Positions 15,556-23,927 of a stretch of DNA of 64,000 nucleotides are shown in pieces (positions within the stretch are counted from its first letter, which is position 1; each line of letters starts with the position of its first letter). Under the pieces are notes generated by a model that worked only from the letters and a program-made list of their open reading frames with translations, made no database searches and was not told the DNA's origin. This DNA is from CAVQND01 sp049518415 (GTDB taxonomy: Bacteria > Verrucomicrobiota > Verrucomicrobiia > Limisphaerales > UBA8199), in the NCBI GenBank assembly GCA_049518415.1, contig JBEKRX010000006.1, forward strand, positions 1 to 64,000, given 5' to 3'. Both the position numbers and the translations under genes were made by a program.

Positions 15556-17661
15556 TCACTGGTTGAGCGGCAGCAACACCCGGAAAGCCGTACCCTTGCC
15601 CGGCTGGCTCTCGACCTCGATTCTCCCGCGGTGCGCCTCGACAATCATCTTGCACTGGAACATCCCGATGCCAATCCCATGTTTTTTGGTCGTCTGAAAG
15701 GGGCGAAAGAGGCGGGCCTCCACGAACTCAGGAGTCATGCCGCAGCCATTGTCGGCCACGGCCAAGACTATCCAACCGTTGCCCTGGCTGGTTTGGACCC
15801 GAATCTGGCCGGCGGCGCCCACCGCCTCTTGAGCGTTGAGCAGCAGGTTGGTAAGGACCTTCCGGATTTGGTCCGGATCCAGCCGTACCTTGGGCAGCGG
15901 CCGGAGCTCCTTTACGATTTCAACGCCGGGCTTCTCCTCGTGGCCCTTGAGTGTCTCGCTCACCAACTCGTTCAAATCGCATTCCACGGATTGAACGGAA
16001 AGCTCCTGCCGGAAGAGACTCAAACGCCCGATCAGCTCATTGATGTGAGTGACGGTCTTGGAAATGCCGCGCAAGGCGTCCTCTCGGAAGGCTGGCTCTT
16101 GATAATGCGTGGGCAGATTCTGGAGCGTGAGGGAGAGCGTGGAGGCCGTGTTCTTGAGGTCATGGACAAAGAAGGCGGACATCGCCTGGAAGGCTTCCAA
16201 TTGTTTGGCTTGGGACAATCTTTGGGACAAGCGGATGTTCAGGAGGCTGGCGGCGGACTGATCACTCACCGCCTTTAGCAAGTCCAAATCCTGGAGGGAC
16301 AAGGGCACCGCGCCAACACGGTCTCCCAGGGTCATTACGCCGAGCAGTTCATCGCCGGCAATTAAGGGGACCCCGACGCGGTTTGCGCCGTCTCGGAACT
16401 GAGCGGGGTTTGCGCGTCTGAGGGCGGCGGCCCAGATTTCCTTGGCGGAATCAAGGTCAACGGGATTGGGGTGGGCGCTCAGAGCCGCGATGACTTGAGC
16501 CGCATCTGAGGCATCCAGGTTCAAATGGCCGGCCTTTGCATGGGAGAAGGCCGTGGAAGCAGCAAAGAGGAACTTCTCCTTCTTGTCGTCCACCAGCCAG
16601 ACGGTCACGGAAAGGGCTTGGAAGATATCGGAAACCAGTTTTACGACGGCTTCGCACAAATCAGTCTGCTCGACCCGGCGGGCGGTGCCTTCGGTGAAGG
16701 TGCGCCAGACGGTGCGATAATCATATAAGGGCCTGTGGAAGTGCCGGCTGACCAGGCGCCTGGTTTGCAGTCGCACCCGGTCGGAGAGCAGCAGGACCGC
16801 CAGCAGCACCAGGGAGACCAGGACCAGGAAGGCCTTGAGTTGAAAGGCCGCGTCGCCCCCGAGAAAGGCCACCACTTTGGCGAGCACGCCGACAATGGCC
16901 AGGTAAACGCCCGCCACCAAGAGGGTGAAGGAGTTGTGGAGCAGAGCGTGGGAGGGATAGACGCTCACCTCGAAATGCCCGGTCCGCAACAGCGAGCGCG
17001 CCATCACCAGGCAGGCCACCAGGAGCGCCATTGAGTTGATGGGTTGGAGCGAGAGGTCTATGGCGCGGAACACGAGGACCTGACTGCTGGTGTAGGCCCG
17101 CACGGCAAACAGCAGGCCCAGGCCCAGGAGCGTGAATTTGATGCGCCAGCGCATCGTGCCGACCGAGGCGCGGAACGTGCGCTCGAGGTTCATCAGCACC
17201 AGCACGACGCTGAGCAGGACCAAAAGGTTCAACTCAACCCCGGGCGTCCCCAGGCGCAGCAGCCACTGATAGGTTGGCTCGACCTGGCCGACAGACACAA
17301 TCAAGTCCTCGCGGAACAGGAGCGCCAGCCCGACCGGCGCCAGGCCGGCGGCGGCCAGGAGGAATCGCCATTTGACCAGAGATTCCCGAGCGTTGCCGCG
17401 CGCGTAAGTCAGGCTGAACAAGAGCCAGGTTTCCGGGAGGAAGGAGAGGGCGCAAAGCCTCCAGGTCTCCCAGTGCGCCACCCGTTCCGGCAGCACGGCG
17501 TCGGCGGCCAGGGCAGAGAAAATGCTCTCGACCGCCAGGACGGCCATGCCGGCCACCAAGAACCAGCGCGCTGGGGAACGCCGCTCGAGGAAGGCGATAG
17601 CCAAAGCCAGTGCGCCTGCGACAAAAGCGCTGACGAAGGTAATTACGACAGCAGTATCCAT
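15556..17661 (-). CDS. prsK: PrsK-type membrane sensor histidine kinase
   Basis: 701 residues. The N-terminal 300 residues hold about eight transmembrane helices. A GAF domain follows (about 330-470), then the dimerisation helix with the phospho-accepting His in 'FFVHDLKN' and a full HATPase ('NLLLNAQEAV', 'DNGCGM', 'GIGIGMFQCKMIVE..GG-like turn', 'GKGTAF'). This is the architecture of PrsK, the kinase that pairs with PrsR in PEP-CTERM/exosortase genomes. The stop and the prsR ATG are four bases apart. The upstream 237 bp towards prsT contain only an octamer-period tract. All catalytic motifs look intact. The signal sensed is unknown. Confidence 0.94.
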   Translation of the reverse strand: MDTAVVITFVSAFVAGALALAIAFLERRSPARWFLVAGMAVLAVESIFSALAADAVLPERVAHWETWRLCALSFLPETWLLFSLTYARGNARESLVKWRFLLAAAGLAPVGLALLFREDLIVSVGQVEPTYQWLLRLGTPGVELNLLVLLSVVLVLMNLERTFRASVGTMRWRIKFTLLGLGLLFAVRAYTSSQVLVFRAIDLSLQPINSMALLVACLVMARSLLRTGHFEVSVYPSHALLHNSFTLLVAGVYLAIVGVLAKVVAFLGGDAAFQLKAFLVLVSLVLLAVLLLSDRVRLQTRRLVSRHFHRPLYDYRTVWRTFTEGTARRVEQTDLCEAVVKLVSDIFQALSVTVWLVDDKKEKFLFAASTAFSHAKAGHLNLDASDAAQVIAALSAHPNPVDLDSAKEIWAAALRRANPAQFRDGANRVGVPLIAGDELLGVMTLGDRVGAVPLSLQDLDLLKAVSDQSAASLLNIRLSQRLSQAKQLEAFQAMSAFFVHDLKNTASTLSLTLQNLPTHYQEPAFREDALRGISKTVTHINELIGRLSLFRQELSVQSVECDLNELVSETLKGHEEKPGVEIVKELRPLPKVRLDPDQIRKVLTNLLLNAQEAVGAAGQIRVQTSQGNGWIVLAVADNGCGMTPEFVEARLFRPFQTTKKHGIGIGMFQCKMIVEAHRGRIEVESQPGKGTAFRVLLPLNQ

Positions 17662-17836
17662 CAGACCTGCGAGGTTTGGCTCAGTTATGCTCTAACAGCC
17701 GATAGAATTGCCTGCGCGCCACGCCCATGACGCGAGGGGAAGCCACAAGGCCAGCGGCAGTTAATGCCGCAAGGAAGCGCCAAATCCATTTGGGACCCGC
17801 TCTCACAACGGGTCGGGGGAGGCTTGAGGTTTTCAC

Positions 17837-17862
17837 GTTGATGCGTTAAGGCGTTGAATGGC
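17837..17862. repeat. Octamer-period tract (GTTGAAGC-like)
   Basis: Three consecutive 8-bp units (GTTGATGC, GTTAAGGC, GTTGAATG) between prsT and prsK. Similar units occur at 14112, 21260, 56425 and 59363. Confidence 0.6.
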
Positions 17863-17898
17863 TTAAATGAGTCAAAGCCGACCAATCGTGGCGGGAAG

Positions 17899-20800
17899 TC
17901 ACTTCAGCTCGGTGAGGACGCGTTTGGCCTCGTCGGCGAGTTTGGTTTGGACATGCAGGTCGAGGGCGCGTTGGAGAGCTGCTTTGCTGGGGGCCCGGTG
18001 TTTGAGCCGGTAGTGAGCCATGCCGAGGTAATAGAGCAGCTCGGCATCACTGCTCAGTCTGGGGGCGCATTCTTCGAGCAGTTGCACGGACCTCGCATAG
18101 TCGCTGAAACGATAAGCCAGGATTCCCAGGGTTTTGGCCAGGTGTTGGTCTGCCGGGAAGGACTGGCGGGCAGTGGCGGCCAATGCATAGGCCCTGCGGT
18201 CATCGCCGAGGCGCTCGCAGCACAAGAAGGCGAGGTTCCTGGTGGCCGGCGCAAAGAGGGGGTAGCGAGCCAGAATGCGGTCGTAGAACTGCGCCGCCTC
18301 CTTGTAGTTGCCGCGCTGCTCCTGAAGAATGGCAGACACCATCAGGGCCGGGACGTAGGTTGGGTCGGCACTGAGGAGCTTTTGGACCTGGGGAGCCATT
18401 TGTTGGGCCTGGACAAGGTTTTCGCAGGCCGCGACCGTCGTCAGGAAACGTTTGGCCTCCTCGGCCCTGGCGAACGCGGCGCCGGCCTGCGCAGGGCCCT
18501 GCATCGCTGCCTCCGCCTCGGGTACGCGCCCCAGGCTGTAGCGCGACCAAGCAAGGTCGTACATCACGTCGGGGTCGTCCGGCAGTTTGCGAGCGCTTTC
18601 CTCAAGCAGGCTCGCCGCCCACTTGTAATCCTCCGCCTGATCAGCCGCCTGATAGACCAGACGACCGAGGGTGTAAGAAGTCCGGGGGTCGTCCGGGGCC
18701 AGGGTGTGGGCCTGCCGGGCCATGCGCAAGGCCTTCCGCGGGTCGCTGAGCCGGCCGGAATAGAGCTGGGCCAGGCGGAGCAGGATCTGGGCATTTTGGG
18801 GGTTTTGTTTCAGGGCAGTTTCGTAGGTCTGGACGGCTTTGGCAAAGGCGCCCTCGCGTTCCTGAATTTGGGCTAGCCGGCTGAGGGCGATCGGATCGTC
18901 GGGCGTTTCGCGCAACCGCTTTTCCAAGTCTGCTCGCGCCGCGGCATCGGCGGTCTTCGCATCAATAGCCAGCAGGGCCAGTCGGCGGCGGCCCTCTTCT
19001 TTGTCTGGAAAATCTTTGTTGGCCGCAACGGCCCGCTGCAAGGCGAGGCGGGCGGGCTCTTCTTCGCCCAGCATGTAATGAGTCATGCCGAGGTGAAACT
19101 GGACTTCCGGTTCGGCGGGCAATTTCAGCACGCATTCCTGGATTAGGCCGAGGGCGCGAGTGTACTCGCCGCGTTTGTAAAGTATCCAGCCCAGGGTGTC
19201 AGCCGTGTATGGATCCTGAGGCAGGAGTTGCCGGGCTTTTTCCGCCGTTTTCTGGGCCTTGTCGAGTTGCCCCAGGCGTTCGGAGTAGAGGTAGGCCAGG
19301 TTGTTGAGGGCCGGGCTGGAGTTGGGATTGACCGTGAGGACCTTTTCGTAGGCCTCGCGGGCGGCGGCAAAATGCTTCAACTGATCATGGATCATGCCGA
19401 TTTGCATGAGGGCGACCACATCATTGGTTTTGACCACCAGCCCGGCCAGCCGGTCCAGCGCCTGCTGATGCTTATTGGAGGCCACGTAGAGCTGGGCGAG
19501 CAACAGGTAGGTCGCGCGGAGATTGGGGTTCAACTCAAGGGCCTTGAGTAGGGCCGCTTCGGCCTGTTCAACATCGTGTTGGGCGGCGGGGACATCGGCG
19601 AGCCGAAGCTTCGGCCGGGCTGGGCCGGGAGTTTTGTCCATTTCTTTTGAAACATAACCCATGGCCTGGGCCCAATGGATTTTGGCCAGCAGCAGCCAGT
19701 GCGCGGCGGCGCCGGGTTTTCTTTCCATTTCCTTTTTGACCCGCTCCGTGGCGCGCGCGTATTGCTTGTCCAGCAGGTCCAGGTCCACTATTTGCTCGAG
19801 GGGGGACAGGTAATCCGGGGAGAGTTCGAGCGACTTTTCAAAGGCCTGGCGGGCCTCGGTGCTCTTGTTTTGTTGGGCCAAGAGGATTCCCATGAGGAAG
19901 GGGCCCTGGGGATCTTTTGGGAATAAGTCAATCATCCGGCGATAAACGGCCAGGGCCTCGTCCGGTTTCCTTTGGCCGAGATAGGCGGTCGCCAGCAGCC
20001 TATGGGCCTGGGCAAGCTGCGGCTGCTGCTTGATCAACTGTGTCAGGGAAACGACGGCCGGTGCGGAGTTGCCCTGGCGGACATTGATCTCGGCCAGCAG
20101 GAGGACGGCCTCAGCGAAGTTGGGGGCGGCGGCGATGGCCCGGCTGAGGCTGGCCGTGGCTTTGGCCATGTCCCGGTTGAGAAGATAGGCAAGGGCAAGC
20201 CGGTATTGCACGATCGGCTCGCCGCGATAGACGGTGGCCATCCGTTCAAAGTGAGTGACAGCGTTGGTTCCTTCCCCTTTTGCCAGGAGGAGGTTGCCGG
20301 CCAGCATAAGGGCCTCGTAATTGGCGGAGTCACGCGCGAGGACCTTGGCGAGGAGGGCAGAGCAGTCTTCGGGCCGGCGCTCGGCGAGCGCGATTTCCGC
20401 CAGCATAGTCCAGGCAGGGAGGTAATCGGGGGCGCCTTTGGTGATTTCCTCGAGGGATGTCTTGGCCACTTCGGCCGCGCCGGCCCGGAATTTGAACTCG
20501 GCGTATCGCAAGCGCCTGCCTGAGCGCAGCGGGGAGAGTTCGGCGGCGGATTTCAGGGCCGGTTCCGCTTGCTGGAGATCGCGCCGGGCGAGATAGAGGT
20601 TGCCCAGACCCATATACGCGCCGCTGGACTTAGGGTCTTGGGCCAGGGCCTGTTTGAATTCGGCTTCGGCCTGGTCCAGGTCCTGCTGGCGGAAAGAGAG
20701 CGTGGCACGGGCGAGGTGGTACCCAGCGCCGCCTTTCACCGGTTGCGGGAGTGATTCGACCCGTTGCAGGGTTTGCTGAATCTCGTTCGTGGACGCGGCG

Positions 20801-21237
20801 TCAGCCAACAAAATCAGGGCCTCCTCGTTTGTGGGCTGTTGCTGCAGCACCCGCCCGGCCTCGTCCCAGGCTTCCTTGAGCTTATGGACCGACATGCAGG
20901 TCAGGCCCAGCTTGAGCCGCAGGTCGGCATTCTCCGGCTGTAATTCAACGGCTTTTTTCAGGTAGGCAAAGGCCTGGGGCAACCTGCCTTCCGCGTAGTA
21001 GATCTGGCCCAGTCTGCCGATGGCCACGGGATTGAGGGGCGCACTTCTGAGCACCGCCAGGTACTCGAGCTCGGCCCGGTCATAACGCTCGGTTTCGAAG
21101 TCGTGGTTGGCCCGGGAGAGGTAGCGGGCTTGCGTGGCCTTCCTGGAACAGCCGGCGCCGCCGGCGGCCAGGAGGCCAACCATCAGCATGGCCAGCAGGC
21201 AGCGGGTGAGTAAGGAGACGGACGGTTGGGTAATCAT
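17899..21237 (-). CDS. prsT: PrsT-type TPR-repeat lipoprotein
   Basis: 1112 residues. The signal peptide ends at Cys30 ('AAGGAGC'), consistent with a lipoprotein. The rest is nearly continuous tetratricopeptide repeats (more than 20 units; 'NP.A...LG..Y...G....A...L..A..L.P'). The length and composition match the PEP-CTERM-system TPR protein PrsT, which is found with PrsK, PrsR and the exosortase. It probably acts in the periplasm as an assembly scaffold for export or secretion. Gene order here is exosortase - prsT - prsK - prsR, all in one direction with gaps of 142, 237 and 4 bp. The start ATG directly precedes the signal peptide. Confidence 0.92.
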   Translation of the reverse strand: MITQPSVSLLTRCLLAMLMVGLLAAGGAGCSRKATQARYLSRANHDFETERYDRAELEYLAVLRSAPLNPVAIGRLGQIYYAEGRLPQAFAYLKKAVELQPENADLRLKLGLTCMSVHKLKEAWDEAGRVLQQQPTNEEALILLADAASTNEIQQTLQRVESLPQPVKGGAGYHLARATLSFRQQDLDQAEAEFKQALAQDPKSSGAYMGLGNLYLARRDLQQAEPALKSAAELSPLRSGRRLRYAEFKFRAGAAEVAKTSLEEITKGAPDYLPAWTMLAEIALAERRPEDCSALLAKVLARDSANYEALMLAGNLLLAKGEGTNAVTHFERMATVYRGEPIVQYRLALAYLLNRDMAKATASLSRAIAAAPNFAEAVLLLAEINVRQGNSAPAVVSLTQLIKQQPQLAQAHRLLATAYLGQRKPDEALAVYRRMIDLFPKDPQGPFLMGILLAQQNKSTEARQAFEKSLELSPDYLSPLEQIVDLDLLDKQYARATERVKKEMERKPGAAAHWLLLAKIHWAQAMGYVSKEMDKTPGPARPKLRLADVPAAQHDVEQAEAALLKALELNPNLRATYLLLAQLYVASNKHQQALDRLAGLVVKTNDVVALMQIGMIHDQLKHFAAAREAYEKVLTVNPNSSPALNNLAYLYSERLGQLDKAQKTAEKARQLLPQDPYTADTLGWILYKRGEYTRALGLIQECVLKLPAEPEVQFHLGMTHYMLGEEEPARLALQRAVAANKDFPDKEEGRRRLALLAIDAKTADAAARADLEKRLRETPDDPIALSRLAQIQEREGAFAKAVQTYETALKQNPQNAQILLRLAQLYSGRLSDPRKALRMARQAHTLAPDDPRTSYTLGRLVYQAADQAEDYKWAASLLEESARKLPDDPDVMYDLAWSRYSLGRVPEAEAAMQGPAQAGAAFARAEEAKRFLTTVAACENLVQAQQMAPQVQKLLSADPTYVPALMVSAILQEQRGNYKEAAQFYDRILARYPLFAPATRNLAFLCCERLGDDRRAYALAATARQSFPADQHLAKTLGILAYRFSDYARSVQLLEECAPRLSSDAELLYYLGMAHYRLKHRAPSKAALQRALDLHVQTKLADEAKRVLTELK

Positions 21238-21259
21238 AATCGGGGTCTTCGGCAGGGCC

Positions 21260-21291
21260 GTTGGAACGTTGAAGCGTTGAAGCGTTGAACC
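21260..21291. repeat. Octamer-period tract (TTGAAGCG) upstream of prsT
   Basis: Four consecutive 8-bp units: TTGGAACG, TTGAAGCG twice, TTGAACCG. It lies 24 bp upstream of the prsT start codon, so it is in the leader or promoter region. Confidence 0.8.
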
Positions 21292-21379
21292 GTCAAATCC
21301 GTAACACGGTAAGGGCGTTAAAACGTGTCGCCAGCCAATGGCAAGGAGTCGATGGCCGCTGGGGAGGGGCTGTCCTCAT

Positions 21380-22345
21380 TCAAGGGCCGACAGTGGAACG
21401 ACGTTTGGACTCGGACCTTCGGAGCAGGAGCAACAGCAGGAAAAATGGTATCAGGGACAAGGCGAAGAAAATCGGACCGCCTTTCCTGTGGAGGTTGGAG
21501 TTGATCATGTCCGGGCTGACGTTCACGCAAAGCTCACCGATGACGAAGATGCGGAACCCATTCCTCACCAGGGCGAGCGGGATTACAGCCAGGGTCAATA
21601 CGGCCCGCCGCCAGGGCGAGCGCAGAAAGAGATAGCCGGCGAGCAAGCTGGTGATAAACAACACGAGGCTGGAATGCAGGCCGCTGCATTGCGGGGCCAC
21701 TTCCAAGGAGAAGCCCGGCAAGTCGAACTGCAAGCCCTGCCGCGAGAACGGCGTGCCCGACAACCAGAAAAGCGCATGAGCAGCGTCAGCCGAACCCTGC
21801 TGCAAGAAGGCCTTAATCCACTCGAGGACAATCGTTGGGAATGGGACGGTGAAAACAAGGAAGGAAAGCGGAAAGGCGAGCCGACGCAGCGTTTCCGCGC
21901 CCAGCATCAGGAACCCGCCGGCCAGCAGAAACGACCACCAAGACAGAATCATGAGCGCCAGATAATCGTCCCTCCCGGGTTTCCAGCCCGCGTGCAGGGC
22001 GAACCAGTAAGCGGCGAGGGCTGCCACCCCCACCATCAGCGGGATGATGGCCAAACGCCGCACCGGCCCAGACGCCAAAGCCAAATCCTGTTTTCGCAAC
22101 CAGATCAAGTACAGGCTGATGAACGGGATCAGCAGAACGTGGGAATACAAGTCACTGTGCAACGCGTACCGCGCCAAAGACCAGAGGGGCGTGGCGAAGC
22201 AGACGGCCAGCAGAACCGTGAGCGCAGCCAGGATTTTCAGCCGCCGAGGGAAAGGCGCCGGCAGCCGGTCACTGGGTGGAGACGACGGCTTAGGAATGGC
22301 CTCCGGGCGGCTCGACGGCGAACCGATGAGTTTATCGTCAATCAT
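21380..22345 (-). CDS. Exosortase (transpeptidase-like membrane protein)
   Basis: 321 residues from the ATG at 22345, with about eight transmembrane helices. The catalytic triad of the exosortase family is present: Cys220 in 'APQCSGLHSS', Arg265 in 'LVRNGFRI' and His286 in 'HRKGG'. Exosortases cut PEP-CTERM-type tails and move the proteins to the surface, often onto exopolysaccharide. Two VPDGG-tailed proteins in this window are the obvious substrates. Because the signal is VPDGG, the enzyme may belong near XrtC, the VPDSG-specific type, rather than XrtA; that is inference. The longer frame to 22441 adds a non-conserved, Pro-rich N-terminus and was not used. The beta-barrel gene lies 104 bp upstream and prsT follows. 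Confidence 0.93.
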   Translation of the reverse strand: MIDDKLIGSPSSRPEAIPKPSSPPSDRLPAPFPRRLKILAALTVLLAVCFATPLWSLARYALHSDLYSHVLLIPFISLYLIWLRKQDLALASGPVRRLAIIPLMVGVAALAAYWFALHAGWKPGRDDYLALMILSWWSFLLAGGFLMLGAETLRRLAFPLSFLVFTVPFPTIVLEWIKAFLQQGSADAAHALFWLSGTPFSRQGLQFDLPGFSLEVAPQCSGLHSSLVLFITSLLAGYLFLRSPWRRAVLTLAVIPLALVRNGFRIFVIGELCVNVSPDMINSNLHRKGGPIFFALSLIPFFLLLLLLRRSESKRRSTVGP

Positions 22346-22449
22346 GGAGAAGCGGATAACATGGGACGACGCCCCGCCAGGTGGGGGTCTTATTCCGCGC
22401 GTCCCTGCCGGATGGGAGGGCAAGCGGGACGCCGCCCCCACCCGTTCTT

Positions 22450-23784
22450 TTAAAAGCGGTAGCCGAGCTCGAGGCCGACCTGGGTGGTGGAATATTTGTA
22501 GAGAGAGTCGTTTGAGGAGTTTTCCGCCGCCTGGAAAAACGCCGAGGCCGTTCCACGTTTCAAAAAGGGAACGTTCAGCCGGACATTGACGAAAGTGCCG
22601 CTGATGTCGCGATTCACGGGCTGGCCTGTGGCCGTCGCCTCGTAGGAGCTCAGGCGATAGCCTCCGGTGAGGTCGAGGTAAAGCCTCCGGAGGAGTCGCT
22701 GGCGGACGCTGCCGCTGAGGGTGGTGCTTTCGGTGACCTGGCTTTGGAAATAGGAAGGGACCACCGTGCGGGCTGCGTTCAGCGAGAGCAGGGTTGGCTC
22801 AAAGGGTTGGTAAAGGAGCGCTGCGCCGAAGATGGGATTGAGCAGATCGGGCGTGTTGCCGCTGAGAAACTGCCGGTCGTCAAAGCCTGCATTCAGCACC
22901 AGGCTCACCTTGGCGGTGGCCTGCCAGTTGATTCGGCCCTGGAGTTGTTCGTAGGTCATGTCCGAACCTGCGCTGAAATCCAGGTAGCCAAAGCCGACGC
23001 CGAGGGCGGCCCCGAACCTCGGCCAGAACTGGTAATTGAGCCAGTCCAGGGTTGACCAGTCGCGGGAGTCGGTTAACGGGCGACCGGCCTGATTTTGGCC
23101 CATGAACCGGAAGTTCTGGTTGAGGCCGAGCTCGAGCGATGTCTTAGTGCTAACATGATAGGTAGCATTGGCTGCGGTTGAGTAGTTCTCTCGATCGGTT
23201 TGCGTGCCGGTCTCGATGAGCGGTTCAGACGTGGAGGCGTATCGCTGCGAGAGCCCGAGCGTCCAGTCTTTATATGTCGTTGCGCCGTTGAGAACCACGG
23301 AATGATCAGTGGTGTCCCGAAACTGGCGGTTCGAGTAGAAGCGCAGGGTCGGCGTGTAATCCAGCGTCCAATGGCTGCCCAGTTCGAACAAAAGCCCGGG
23401 GCGGACCTCGTTGACCACCGTCGTGAAATTCTGGCCGGGCCGAGCCGGGATGCCGTCGCCGTACAAGAACCGGTAGAGCAGATGCGCGCGCAGATTGACC
23501 GGGCCCCATTGGAGCAGTGGCGGCTCGTTGGCGATGGCGGCGGCGGCGGCCATCGCGGGCGGGAGCGGACCAAGCTGGTCCGTTGCGATGGCGGCGCGCG
23601 GGCGTGCCGCCCCTCCGGAGTAGTCAATAGGCGGTGGCGCCAGGACCTCCTGCGCCGTGGCCTCGAACCAACAAAGGCAAGCCGCAGCAAACAACGAGGG
23701 CGGCAAAACCCGGAGGGGGCGGCGGAGTGTCCCGACAGGTCGGGATTTCACTCCGTGCGGAGTGTGGAGTACGGCGTGCGGCAT
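22450..23784 (-). CDS. Outer-membrane beta-barrel protein of the exosortase/EPS locus
   Basis: About 444 residues from the ATG at 23784; a GTG at 23751 would give a tighter signal peptide ('RVLPPSLFAAACLCWF', cleavage near 'ATAQE'). The mature protein alternates polar and hydrophobic residues typical of beta-strands, has many Tyr and Asn, and ends in 'GLELGYRF' with the terminal Phe recognised for outer-membrane insertion. PEP-CTERM loci usually carry such a barrel (TIGR03016/EpsL-like), thought to help export of the polysaccharide. The start is uncertain because a 43-bp palindromic repeat (23722-23764) overlaps the N-terminal codons. Upstream codons come from a second repeat element and are unlikely to be translated. 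Confidence 0.82.
   Translation of the reverse strand: MPHAVLHTPHGVKSRPVGTLRRPLRVLPPSLFAAACLCWFEATAQEVLAPPPIDYSGGAARPRAAIATDQLGPLPPAMAAAAAIANEPPLLQWGPVNLRAHLLYRFLYGDGIPARPGQNFTTVVNEVRPGLLFELGSHWTLDYTPTLRFYSNRQFRDTTDHSVVLNGATTYKDWTLGLSQRYASTSEPLIETGTQTDRENYSTAANATYHVSTKTSLELGLNQNFRFMGQNQAGRPLTDSRDWSTLDWLNYQFWPRFGAALGVGFGYLDFSAGSDMTYEQLQGRINWQATAKVSLVLNAGFDDRQFLSGNTPDLLNPIFGAALLYQPFEPTLLSLNAARTVVPSYFQSQVTESTTLSGSVRQRLLRRLYLDLTGGYRLSSYEATATGQPVNRDISGTFVNVRLNVPFLKRGTASAFFQAAENSSNDSLYKYSTTQVGLELGYRF
23722..23764. repeat. 43-bp REP-like palindromic element, copy 1
   Basis: Identical at 42 of 43 positions to 54148-54190. It folds into a nested hairpin: outer arms CGGAGTG/CACTCCG, inner arms TCCCGAC/GTCGGGA, loop AG and a TTT bulge. 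Here it overlaps the first codons of the beta-barrel gene. Confidence 0.8.
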
Positions 23785-23824
23785 ATTGGATACGGAGTGG
23801 CGAGCACGGAACCGGCTGCGACGG

Positions 23825-23917
23825 AGCGCCGGCTTCCAAGCCGGCTTTGGATGCCCGGTATTCACGGGGGCGCGAGAGGGTGAAGCTATGTCCTAAGCCG
23901 GCTTGGAAGCCGGCGCT
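23825..23917. repeat. Paired inverted repeat (REPIN-like element)
   Basis: Perfect 23-bp inverted repeats at 23825-23847 and 23895-23917, with a 47-bp spacer. Each arm is itself palindromic (GCCGGCTT/AAGCCGGC around two bases). It fills the gap between the beta-barrel gene and the SDR gene. Two-arm elements of this kind resemble REPINs, which are moved by RAYT transposases; no such transposase is in the window. Confidence 0.8.
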
Positions 23918-23927
23918 GCGGGGCCCG

